From Galerina marginata (Eukaryota > Basidiomycota > Agaricomycetes > Agaricales > Galerinaceae): a DNA stretch of 64,000 nucleotides. Positions 1 to 12,326 of this stretch are shown here, one piece after another. The position numbers and the translations under genes were made by a program. The DNA lies in assembly GCA_023014335.1 (NCBI GenBank), contig JAECYW010000003.1:2046001-2110000 (forward strand), read 5' to 3'. Every line of letters begins with the position of its first letter. The stretch's first letter is position 1. A model generated the notes under the pieces. It was given only the letters and a program-made list of their open reading frames with translations, ran no database searches and was not told where the DNA came from.

Positions 1-477
1 ATACCAAAGTCTTTGAGAGACTAAATATTTGCTCGCCTGTACAGGAAATTAATACTGCCCTTGTATTTTGACCTTGTTAATAATCAGTGATATAATCTTC
101 TACGCCCTGACCTCCACGATCCCTGACAGCCCACGCAACCCGCCGTTGAGTTGCCCAAAAATGTTACCCATTGGGTATACGTATAATGCAACCATTTTTC
201 AAATCCTGGTACTTAATTCATAAAAAATTCAGCCATACTGCCAGCGGCGTAGTGCTCCAGTTTGCAAAGCGCTTGTGTTCCGGAAGATTGCAAACAAGAA
301 ACTCGACGTTCACCTTTTCCAGGACTCGACACACTTAGATTAGTATTAACTCATGATCAGGGAGAAGGACTATCCGGATTGAAATCAAAGGGAAAAAGCT
401 ACTCATTTAGTTGTCGGACCAGTATCAATATGCCTTACACACATACAAACACAGAGAATCAGCCAAAACAAAATTTT
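1..477. other. window edge, no gene seen
   Basis: No coding exon is recognisable between the left window edge and the stop codon of the aldehyde dehydrogenase. A 77-codon open frame on the plus strand here has no family features and runs opposite to the 3' end of the neighbouring gene, so I treat it as chance. Confidence 0.5.
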
Positions 478-2333
<1,856 letters not shown>

Positions 2334-2860
2334 GATGTGCAGTATTCAGTGGTCGTTCAAGTTGAAGATGGGGTAAGGAAGATGTCTCGAGTCAGTGATT
2401 CGGGAAGCGTCTGCTTATTAGTGAGACAGATGGAGCAACCCTGAGATCTCGAATTTTTCCCAGCGTTCGCCATTAGATGCATAAGCATGGATATCTTTAA
2501 GGTCAGCTGGAGAATGTGGGTAGCCAATGGGTAGCACCTGGGATCCAGTGGGAGTTGAGAGTTGGTGTTGGGAAGCATCAAGGAAGCCTGGAAGAGTTGC
2601 TTCTTATCTGATAAGATTTAATGCCTCGATTGATTTTTACGTAGCACTTAAAAATTAAATAAAAGGAACTCAAAGTATTCAACGGCTGGTCCAGTATGAA
2701 CTGGGAGTGCAAATTATGGTGCCATAAAATACAGGGGGTACAGCAGGACGAAGAGGAAGAAATAAAATAAAGGCCAGTCACCGCATCTAGGAATACAAGT
2801 CATCAAGCAATAAGGGAGGGAAAATGCAACCAACAATCCAATAAGGTAAACCAGAGCGCT
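2334..2860. other. intergenic between aldehyde dehydrogenase and SIN3
   Basis: Holds the 5' flank of the aldehyde dehydrogenase and the 3' flank of SIN3, which lie in tandem on the minus strand. Short minus-strand open frames (2357-2781) show no family features. Confidence 0.5.
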
Positions 2861-5800
2861 CTACAACACCATCGGCGCCTCACCAGCCTCCTCACCAGCA
2901 ACACCAACCCCCGCATCCGTCACCGCATCAGCTTCCACCTCCCTCTTCCCAGCAGCCTCAACAAGCGCATCAACCCCACCCCCCATCCACCTTCTCCTCA
3001 ACCCATTCCGCACCGCCAACTGCACCGCATGCCGCTCCATCTCCTCCTTCCCGCGGAACTTCCACATCACGTCCTCCGTCCTCGACACGTAAAACAGCCT
3101 ATACGTCCGAAGGCACACCTTGATCTCCAGCCCGTCCTGGGAGGACACCTCCAGTGGGGCCTCGCGCACGGCAGATGGGAGGTTCCTGTTGGTATTAGTG
3201 GCGGTTAGCCGAAAGTCGATCTGAGACGTAGAATCCAATCTTACCTGCGCAAATAAGGCCGTTTAATACGCCCAGGCACAACACCCTCTGTCGAATCTCC
3301 CTGGCCAAAGGAAACAAGGTGAGCTCGACAGACCCACAAACATCGAGATTAAAACGCACCGAAACGTAGGCGTCGATATACGTTTGCCACCGACCGGACA
3401 GCGCCTCCGAATCATCGAAGGTCGCGTCATCCTTCCCGATCAGCTGGATCGTCATCGTCTTGGGCTCCGAGAGCTAAAATGCCGCAACGAAAGCAAGAAT
3501 CAGAAAGCCATACCAAACTAGCAACCAAGAGGGAAGAAAGAGAGGAAGAAAAGAATAAAGACCCACCCAATCGATCCTAAACACATTCTCATCCGGCCCC
3601 AGAATATTCTCTGCCAAATGGCGATAATTAATCCGATCCTGCATCGTAGGGGCCATCATCGCCCGCTCGCGCTTGAGCAGCTCGAGCAGCTCCTGGCTCT
3701 TCGGGTCCGCGATGACCGCCTGCGCCTGCTTGATGATCGCGCCGATGACCTTGTCGACGGTGAAGATCTTGTACGATTCCTGTGTTGTGATATATTTTTG
3801 ATGAGCGATTAGAAATGAGGACGGATGAGCACTGACCTTGTACCCAAAGACGGCCCGCGTCTGGTCTTCGAACACCTGCTGGTCGAGCTCGTTCGTGAAC
3901 AGCGCCTCGCACTGCCCGAGCAAGATATCATAGTGATGCTTTTTGTCAATCGTTGTCGGGCCTGCTCCATTGGCCTTTGAAGAACCACCAGCTTTCTCCA
4001 TCTCCTTCTCCGCCGCCTTCACAGCGAGCTCAGCCGAAATACTCTTGAACAACTTTAGTCTCGAGTAAAGGATCTGTAAGAGATATTATCAGCCAAACCA
4101 ATAACAAAAAAAAATCAGAAACGCACCTCAACAAGCCTCAGCAGCGCATAAAACGCCGTATTCGTGAAAAACACATTACTGATCTTTGACGAGCGTTTCA
4201 CCTCCGGGTCAGTCCCATTCGCACCCACGCTCCCAAGCGCAAAAAGGAGATCCCCGCCTCCAAGACCCATGCCCATGCCCATGCCGACATCATCCGCCGA
4301 TATCACAGGCGACGCAAACCGCGACACAGCAGGCGACGCACCCCCGCCGCGCGTCTTCCTACCCGTACCCGCGCCGATGGCAGCAGCAGCAGAAGACGGT
4401 CCAGCAGCAGCAGCGCCAACAGCAGACGCGCTCTTCGCCTGTTCGCTCTTCAACAGCTTCTTCCTCAAATCCCCGGACGAATGCGTGGTAGCATGCTTCC
4501 GCCCGTTCCTGCCTTTACTCGTACTCGCAGCAGCAATCGTCGTCGTCGTCGCACTCGCAGCAACACTCTCATCCTCCCCCCCATCGCTCGTCTCCCCATC
4601 CCCCACCACAGCCACAGCTACCTCCCGCTCCCTCTCAACCACCGTTTCCTGATGTACCAACCCCTCATTAAACTCCACCGCGCCGACCCCAAAGAAAAGC
4701 GGCACGAACGCCCTCACGAAATTCTCGATCCTCTTCCTCTCCAGCGCCCCAAGCTGGCCCTGCGTCCGGTCAAGGAAGGAGAACGTAAGCTTCACAACGT
4801 CCTGCAAGAGACTCATCACATCCTCCAACTCCCTCTCCTTCCCCTTCCCCTTCACATCACCCTCATCGCCATCCCCAAACTCAAAAGCCAACTGCCACCT
4901 CACCCTTCCCCTCCCCCTCCCCGCCTTCATCTGCGCCTCTCGTGCAGTCTCAACCTGCCCAAGCAGCGCCCTCACCCCCAACCCCCTCTTCTCCCTCACC
5001 TTCCACCCCACCCCGCGCCAATCCAAGCTCTTCGCAAAATTCCGCGCATCCACATCCCGCCACACCCGATTCCACTCCCTCTGCGCCCGCTTCCACTCCG
5101 CCTCCTTCGCCTTCAACCGCCCAAGCACAACAGGCACCGCCGCCCCCGGCTCCTCCTGCACAGCCCGCACCACGTCCATCCCCGCTTCCCGCCCGTAGAT
5201 CTTCTTCAGCACCCGCGTGTGGATCGCCTTCCACTGCCCGCCGAGATTCGGCTTCATCACGTACCCCGCCCGGTCCTCGGGTTTTGTTAGCGAGATCTTG
5301 GCGTTGATGGGCTCGAGCATGTTGATCGTCCGCACGATCGCGTCGATGTGGAAGTCGTATTCGTGTCGCTCTTCTTCCGAGCGGTGCAGGGCTTCTTCGT
5401 AGATGTTCTTGCGGTGCGAGACGAAGCCAGAGTCTTCGCTCGTCCAGGTTGGGTGCGACACCCATTCGTCGTTCAGCACGGAGCGGCACATCTCGTCCCG
5501 CCCGGAGCAGGCCACATTCGCTTCCTAGAAGAGTATCAGCCAATGCCTCGCATAAAAAGACGGAAACTCACATTCGCACTAACCCGCCGATAACTCCCAT
5601 ACCTCTCCGCAAGGTCCACTCGCCCAGGCCTGCTCGCCAGCCTTTCCATCTCCTCCGCCTCCTCCACTTCCAGTTCCTCCTCCTGCCGCCTAACACCAAC
5701 AACACCCACCTTCCCCCACCCCCCACCAGCAGCACCCCCTCCCCATTCCTCCCTCTCCCTCCTCTCATCCCACCCCAATATCTCACGAAACTGCGTATAC

Positions 5801-7391
5801 AACTCCGTCTCGCCCAGAAAATTGCGGCTCTCCTTCACCAGCCGCGCGGTGTCGATATAGTCCTGCGCGAACAGGTTGGCGAGTTTTAGGAATTCATTAT
5901 ACAGGTCGCGGTTGTCCAGCGCGCGCTTGACGCGGTCGAAGAACTGCGCGTGGGGGTGCGTGGGCAGTGGTTGCTGCTGCTGGGCAAAGGCGTGGTGCGC
6001 GATATCGGGCGAGCGGGGCCCGCCGCGGAGGTGGGAGGTGTGTTGGGTGTGGGAAGCGGCTAGGGTGGCATGTGCTCCTCGACGGGGCGAGGAGGGTGCG
6101 GCGGTGCTGGTCCCGCCGAGGACGACGTGCTTTGGGTTGTACGACAACGGCGTCAGATCCTGCGCAGGCGCATGTTTTGGTTTCTGATCAAAGGGAAAAA
6201 AACGCATCAGCATCCAATCTCTGATAAGACAGCGGATCGCACACCTTTGCAGGCGGGGGCACGGCCTTGCCGACAGGGGTGGCCTCCTTCTCCCTGTCTC
6301 TTTCTCTTTCCCGCTCGCGCTCCTTTTCTGCGGGCTTGCGCTTCCTCTTCTGGGGAAGGGACGAGGAGGAGATGTTGCTCATGGAGTTGGCGACGGCATC
6401 GAGCTTCCCGCGCCGACTTTTCTCCCTGTCCCTGTCACGTGCGTGAGAAGCCCCCACTGTGTCGTCCATGAGCTGCTGGCTGCGGTCGGGCATGAAGACG
6501 CGAAAGTCTGCGCGGAGGTCGGGGGCGTCTTTGAAGAGCTTTGCGATCTGGCGAGAGACTTCCTCCTGAGAGAGATGCGTGAGATAAGACCCAAACAAAG
6601 AAGATGTGACGATGTGAAAAAGGAAGGAGAACAAACGGACCTCGTCGATCGTGTCTGGTTTGTGGTGGTATCGCGAGAGGATGTCGAGGAACTGGCGGTA
6701 GGTTTCAGGGTCGCAGCGCTGCTTGATTTTTTGGACGTACTGGACGGCAGGCTCGATGGCCTGGCCGTCCATGCCGTAGCTACGGGGGTCGGGCGAGGCG
6801 ACGGGGAGAGGGGCGTTGTCGGCATTGCCTGCTAATCAACCTGTAAGAACGATGGTAACTAAGATAAGGGTACGCACTATATCCGGGAGTAAGCTCATGA
6901 CGGGGCACGGGCGCAGCGGGCTGGGTGGACCAGGAGAGTGCGCGGCCGGGACCATTGTTGGTGGTCTGGAGAGTGGTGCCGCTGGGGGTGGTGACGGTGA
7001 TAAAGTTTGGGTCAAAGGGGTCTGTAGAGCACTCGATGCGGTACCCGACCGGCAAAAAGGTGTTGAAGCCCTGAATGAGCGACGGGTGCCCATTGAACAG
7101 ATGTGAGACGCGCCGGATGACGCCTGGTGTATCGATTCTAGTCGGCTCCTGTATCAGTTTGAGAACAGAAAAATAATAGAACAGGACAGACTGCTCGTTC
7201 TTGAACTCCTTCATGATATCCAAAAAGTGGTTGTAGACGTCGGGTTGGTCCTGGAACTGGACCTTGACGGCATCGAGGTAGGTGAGGGCGTCGGTGACAT
7301 TGAGGGGGCGGTCGAGCGACGAGTAGCTCTGCGGGTCCATAGGCGACGGTCTGCGGGATCTGTCGAGGGGCATGGCAGGAGGAGGGCTCAT
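2861..7391 (-). CDS. SIN3: SIN3 transcriptional corepressor (PAH-domain scaffold of histone deacetylase complexes)
   Basis: Nuclear scaffold that links DNA-bound repressors to class I histone deacetylases. About ten exons encode roughly 1,300-1,400 residues. PAH1 lies near the N-terminus ([20 protein letters not shown], then [18 protein letters not shown]). PAH2 follows ([37 protein letters not shown]), then a PAH3-like segment at about 5950-5800. The HDAC-interaction region begins at ERYGSYRRV and continues in the large exon 5515-4115 ([19 protein letters not shown]). The C-terminal SIN3 corepressor domain covers 4074-2861. The middle of the large exon is low complexity (Ala/Gly/Ser). The chosen start is the ATG at 7391; the family often has a longer N-terminus, and a mobile element sits only 33 nt upstream, so the true 5' end is uncertain. 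No frame break seen. Confidence 0.93.
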
Positions 7392-7415
7392 CGCTGGTGA
7401 CGGAGTTCATCAAAC

Positions 7416-7423
7416 AGGTCTGT
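7416..7423. repeat. left target-site duplication of hAT-like element
   Basis: The 8-bp sequence AGGTCTGT directly abuts the left end of the element and recurs exactly at 8105-8112 next to its right end. An 8-bp duplication is the hallmark of hAT-superfamily insertion. Confidence 0.75.
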
Positions 7424-8104
7424 AGGACCCCCGATTATACAGAGCCGACCCGGATACGCGTCCACCACAGAACCGCGGCCGGAGGCCGCGGAACCCGGAT
7501 ACAGTTGGCAGGACCGTCCACCTACGGCCGGTATTATTGACTTTTTACACGGATCCAAAGTCCACCTACAAATATGGGGCACTGACCGAACATGGATACT
7601 ATCCACCTATGAGTTGACTAGTTGAATGGCCCAACATGGGCCACTCGTTTACCAAAATTGGATTTTTCTTTGTGTACAGTAACACTGGCAAGGCCAACTT
7701 CCGACGAACGAACAATGCTCCCTAGCACTCACTTGTCAGTTGGGCCACTTCTAATCGGTTTTTTTGGGTACTCGAGTACAATGCCGTGTTTTTAATCATT
7801 CTATACCCTTGATAAGTTATTTTTTCCTTTATATCTGTGAAACATAGGAAACCCTACACATGTTACATGTAGAAAGCTCTAGTATACGAACTCTGGGTCT
7901 AGGAATTTTTTAAAGCATTTTTTTGGGATTTTTTAAGATTTTTTTGGACTTGGATACAAAGTCCACCCACAGATGGGCGAAATTTTGGGTCAGGTACGGA
8001 GTCCACCAAAAAATCCGCCGGAGGCTCGAAAAATCTGTCCACCTATTTCTGGCCGGAAATTGCCAATTTTGTATCCGAGTTCCCTCTGGGTAATCGGGGG
8101 TCCT
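7424..8104. mobile_element. non-autonomous hAT-like miniature transposon (MITE), 681 bp
   Basis: The ends are imperfect terminal inverted repeats: the left end begins AGGACCCCCGATTA and the reverse complement of the right end begins identically. Over the 33 positions 7425-7457 compared with the reverse complement of 8071-8103, about 27 match, including CAGAG and GGATAC blocks. Exact 8-bp direct repeats AGGTCTGT flank it. There is no transposase frame. The subterminal DNA carries repeated GTCCACC motifs (7460, 7516, 7560, 7961, 8001, 8037), the sort of short repeated site hAT transposases bind. Seen directly: TIRs, TSD and motif repeats. Known: hAT elements make 8-bp TSDs. Inferred: a deletion derivative moved by a transposase encoded elsewhere. 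It lies 33 nt upstream of the SIN3 start. Confidence 0.8.
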
Positions 8105-8112
8105 AGGTCTGT
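8105..8112. repeat. right target-site duplication of hAT-like element
   Basis: Exact copy of AGGTCTGT at 7416-7423, immediately after the element's right terminus GGGGGTCCT. Confidence 0.75.
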
Positions 8113-8341
8113 CCACCGATCACACTTCTGTCACCGTCACGTGGCACTAACGGCACGGGCCTAGACTCCTTCCGTTCCTCCTATGGTCTCCTGCACTGAT
8201 TTAAATTAGGCATTCGGCGCCTAAATACACAAAAAGGGCTATCATACACTATATCAACTCTTTCAGACCTGATCGCGTCAATCTTAACCTTCCACTCCGG
8301 TCGCCGAGATTTCTGTATAAATAAGACGCCATCAAGAACAA

Positions 8342-9311
8342 TTATCTAACCCAGACATCCCTATTCGTCTCAAAGTACTCCTTCAACTTCAGCTTCCCCA
8401 CAATCTTCCGATCCGCACTGAACTCGGCGCATAACTTATCTTCATGTCCCAGCGATGCTTCCACCTCCGTCTTCGCCAATCGATCAGCCAGCCCAGTAGG
8501 CAGCCCAATGTGTAAGAAGAACTGCCTCCTCTCCTCGAGCGAGACTTTTCGGTGAGTGATCTCCCTTCCGAGGACAGTAGACAAGAGCTTGGCGGCCTGC
8601 GAATTTCTGAGTATCCGAATGCTATTAAACCAGAAAGTACATACCTCGTCGTAGGAAAGCGATTCAGGGCCAGCCAGTAGATAATCTTGGTTCGGGCTCT
8701 TCTCAGCCGTCAGCGCCTCAAACGCAGCTTGCGCGATATCCTCCGCAGAAATAAACGGAATGTGGCCTTCTCCAGTCGCCGACACGATCTCATCATGCTC
8801 CTTAATCCCATACGAAAAGTCCGTCAGGAAATTATCTATCACAACAACGCATCAGAATACACCCTACAACCCACACCTGGACCACGAACTCACCCATAAA
8901 CCACGTCGGCCTCAACACCGCATACTCAACCCCAGCATCCACCAAATACCCATGCACCTTCCCCAAACTCTCACCCCCCGCCTCGATCCCCGACGCCGTC
9001 AGCAGCACGAACCGCCTCACCCCCTGCTCCCTCGCAAGGTCAATAAACGGGCGCACGATCCCCAGCTCCTCGTCCGAGTACATCGCAGGGCCGATAATGT
9101 ACACCCGATCGACGGGCGTGTCGCACTTGAAGTCGAACGGGTTCGCGAAGGTGGTGGGGTCGTGCCAGTCGAACGCGACGGCGCGATTTTCGAATGGCGC
9201 GGGTGCCTTGCCTGCGCGGGAGGTGAGGAGGACGGGGTGGCCGGCGGCTTCGAGGCGGCGGGCGAGGGTCAGCCCGGTCTTCCCTGTCCCGCCAATGATG
9301 AGAGTGGTCAT
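8342..9311 (-). CDS. NmrA/EasG-like NAD(P)-binding oxidoreductase
   Basis: Atypical short-chain dehydrogenase of the NmrA-like group, resembling fungal festuclavine/agroclavine dehydrogenase (EasG) proteins. Three exons (8894-9311, about 8650-8835, and 8342 to about 8600) give about 287 residues, the usual size. The N-terminus MTTLIIGGTGKTGLTLARRL is a clear Rossmann dinucleotide-binding glycine motif; VYIIGPAMYSDEELG, RFVLLTASGIEAGG and EYAVLRPTWFMDNF are typical family segments, the last produced by joining exons 1 and 2 across an intron at 8836-8893. HIPFISAEDIAQAAFEAL follows the usual pattern. No other ergot-alkaloid gene is nearby, so a role in alkaloid synthesis is not supported; a general reductase role is equally likely. 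Confidence 0.88.
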
Positions 9312-10347
9312 GGTGAGGGGTCCGGATGGGTGGTATTGAGTTTTACAAGAGGCTTTGGACGAGTTATACTTATACTTTACCCATCAGGGCCCCGCAGTGA
9401 TCGATGATCCATCAAGGACTCAATCTATGATTTGGATGTTCCCACTTCGAATCGGAAAGTACGATCTCTTCCTAGATGCCCATGCGATTCACTGCGATTC
9501 GTCGCCATTCATGATTTCTACCCGGATGACCAATAGCTGGTGTGTCATTGCGAGAATTTGATGCACCGCTTTCACCATGATTGAAATCCAGGAAGAGGAC
9601 GAGAAGGTTAAAAGCGATGCTCAGCGCCAGTCTATAGAACCTCATTGCACCTTCGAACCGCCCTGGAGGCTGGAAGGACACTTTTTCCTGGACATTTTAA
9701 ATTTGCAGAAGCTCTGTCCCCCATTTGAACCACTCATCTGGTGGGCAAGGTCCTTTATGGGATCCAACTGCTCCTGGCTGCAGTATATCCAATCTGAGGT
9801 CCATACAAATTCGACAGGGTCGAGGAAAACAATATGACTGTGAGAATGCGGGAGGAAACTCCGGCGCTTATTTCCTTTTGACTCAATGATTCCTTCGTAA
9901 AAGTTGAGCGTAATTTTCTACCTATATGATTTTGTCGTTCATGTAAACTTGCATCTCTGTTCGAGTCGGCGCCGAGTGAGGCGGCGATTAAATAGATGGG
10001 GGGCAACGGGAGAAGATATATTGCAGCTACTGATGAAAGTATTCCGGCTCCAAAGTCTTGAAAGTCCAAACTGATTGCGACCTGTCGTGTATACCCTTCG
10101 GCGTGAACCATAATAATATTCTTCGGACCATGCTAGTTTGATGCTAGTGAGACGAGGCAGTTCTGGTTTCGTGAAAGTCTCCATAATGTTCCAATTGATC
10201 TTTAAATAAGTGGTCGGCAACATGTCATATACTAGTTCGCTGGAGGGACTGAGAAAAGGAAGATGGACGATGAACGCTAACTTCAGATAACGGAAGGGAT
10301 AGAGGATAGACAGATCCTGCTTACCTCTCCACATCTGACTAATCATC
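9312..10347. other. intergenic, no gene seen
   Basis: Several short overlapping open frames on both strands (up to 144 codons near 9939-10373 on the minus strand) have no family features, and the latter overlaps the tRNA gene, arguing against it being coding. Confidence 0.5.
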
Positions 10348-10448
10348 GGGCACATGGTGTAGTTGGTTATCACGCTCGCTTAGCATGTTATGATTTGATT
10401 AATTTCCTTGTCTGCGAGAGGTGTTGGGTTCAATTCCCAATGTGTCCA
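10348..10448 (+). tRNA. tRNA-Ala(AGC) with a 27-nt intron
   Basis: The sequence folds as a complete cloverleaf. Acceptor GGGCACA (10348-10354) pairs with TGTGTCC (10441-10447) and includes the G3:U70 wobble that identifies alanine tRNAs; discriminator A is at 10448. The A-box region is TGGTGTAGTTGGTTATCAC. The anticodon stem CTCGC/GCGAG encloses TTAGCA plus T, giving anticodon AGC at 10382-10384. An intron of about 27 nt (10386-10412) lies one base 3' of the anticodon, the canonical nuclear position. The T-stem TTGGG/CCCAA is perfect and the B box reads GGTTCAATTCC. A TTTT tract a few bases downstream is a plausible Pol III terminator. Confidence 0.93.
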
Positions 10449-10666
10449 TTGTTTTGCTTGAGGCAAGCATTACTCATTTTGGTGCTAGTTTGGTAGGGCC
10501 TTTGTTACTGCTACATCGTGTTTGATCACGCAGCAGAGGCATACACGAGATACTGCAATCCGCCAGTCACACACATAGGCGCTTATTTATTCAGGGTCAT
10601 TTTTCGCTAAGCGCTCAATATTTATCCATACAATCGATTGATGCAAAGATTCACTACACAAACATG

Positions 10667-12045
10667 TCATAACCAACGAACACGCATGATCTTCCTTCCT
10701 ACACCTGCTTTACGTTCCTGTACTGTCTCGACTCGACCATTCCTGTCTTGGACTGTTTTTAAGAAATCTGACACTCCGCCGCCAACCCCAAAGTATAAAA
10801 TCTTCGCTGCAACGAGACATAGATACCTCGGTTCATCTTCTTCAAGGGTTAGCCGTGATGATATAAGATTTTCCAGTTGTAAGCCGGTTTCCTTTCCCCC
10901 CGTGCATGCTACTTGCATCAAGTTGACCAAGGGATCAAGGCTGTCAGTCCGATAAATCGTTTCTGAAGTCAGAAGGATGTCATAGCCAGCAGGACCGATA
11001 GTTTTAATCGGATCAAACGTGTCCCATGACCCAGAGAAAAAGCGGAACGATATTTTGAGAGCGCTGAGGGAGCTCAGGAAGGCATCCTTGAGTTCTGCGG
11101 TAATCGGGAGTTCGCCTGCATCCGTAGGATCGATGGTGGGTGCGACTTCTTCGTCTCCTGTAGCTGATCGGTAAGCGTCGGCGTGCGGGGAGGTATCTGA
11201 ACATGTATAAGATATGGGTGAATGACGATGTCAAGAGAACATACACCACGTCAGAAGGATATTGGGAAGTGTTACAAGTTGGAGGACGGAAACGTTGTAA
11301 TCTTGAAGATGGATTTCTGTCCTTGGGCGGGAGTCTCCCGAAGCTGCGGTGGTTCGTGTACACGATAGGATTTCACGAAATATGTAGGACGATGGTACCC
11401 CTGTTCCACATCCGACCTGAACACTGAAAATCGAATTCGTTTGATTGACGGAAAAGGACACACCTCAAGTACTTTGTTACCCACAAAGGTTTTGGGTGAT
11501 GTCATACTTGCATCCTTCAAGCTATCCAAGTAATCGACGAGATCCAAACTACATTCCCAGGTTTTCAATCCACCTTCGTACACTCCAGGAACGAGATCGG
11601 ATGGTGCATCAAGGAATGCAAGGGCTTGCCTGCCAGTCGCTGATTCCGCAAGACAAGTTGTATCATCGCTTTCCGCCTGATAGGCATCATCTGTTGCGTC
11701 TCCAGAGATGAGCTGAAATCGGGCATCGAAAAGATCTCGACGGATGAGGGTTGTTGCCTTCCGCGGGGAGGAAAGAGGTATGGAAAGCGGAGAATACGAT
11801 ATCAGCGCGGGAATCGTGTCCAACTAGACATTTTCATTCGACAGGTGAGAATTAGAACAGGGAGCGGTAGTCGAAGAGGTTTTATCACGAACGAGGTCCT
11901 TCAGCGAGATTTCAGAAAAAGGTTCAAGCACTATCAAGGGTGCTCCTGCACTAGACTGGTCTCGAGTATTATTGGGCTCTTCCTCTAGATGCAGGAGGTC
12001 TTCTGTGTCGTCGACGTCTTCGATATCAAAATCAAATTTGAACAT
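10667..12045 (-). CDS. HPM1: protein-histidine N-methyltransferase, METTL18/HPM1 family
   Basis: SAM-dependent methyltransferase that in yeast and human modifies a histidine of ribosomal protein uL3. Multiple exons give about 400 residues. The family's N-terminal block is recovered by removing an intron at 11824-11892 (donor GTTCGT), joining SEISLKDL to LDTIPALISYSPLSIPL and eliminating an apparent in-frame TAG. DLVPGVYEGGLKTWECSLDL is the family signature just before the SAM site; the glycine-rich motif GCGTGVPS comes next, then TEIHLQDYNVSVLQLVTLPN. The C-terminal half includes ILLTSETIYR, a characteristic strand, and ends at 10667. It looks intact. The assignment rests on the whole motif series, so confidence is high. 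Confidence 0.88.
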
Positions 12046-12326
12046 GATAGATGTGGACGAAGAGACAAATTTTGGTTAGTTTTGGGTCCTCAATCGGTGG
12101 CTGTGCAACCTCTTTGAATTTCTCTCTCACCGACCACGGTCAGTCATGGAAAAGAAATTCCTGGTGTTCAACGTATTCGGCTCAGACAGACTCGAATAGA
12201 AATAAAAGTCTGTGACGACTCTCCGCTTTTCTACATTTGACTAATTGACGAAAACCCCGATGTACACTCCTAAAGCCGGCCGCTCGTAAGGAGCTTCATC
12301 ATACCAGATAAAAGGAATCATAATAG

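Noticed and set aside
4481..5290. 269-codon plus-strand frame
   Set aside because: It lies antisense to the GC-rich low-complexity part of SIN3, is Pro/Leu/His/Arg-rich, and has no family features; a shadow of the real gene.
11818..11830. In-frame TAG in HPM1
   Set aside because: It is the last base triplet of an intron; splicing 11824-11892 restores a family motif across the junction.
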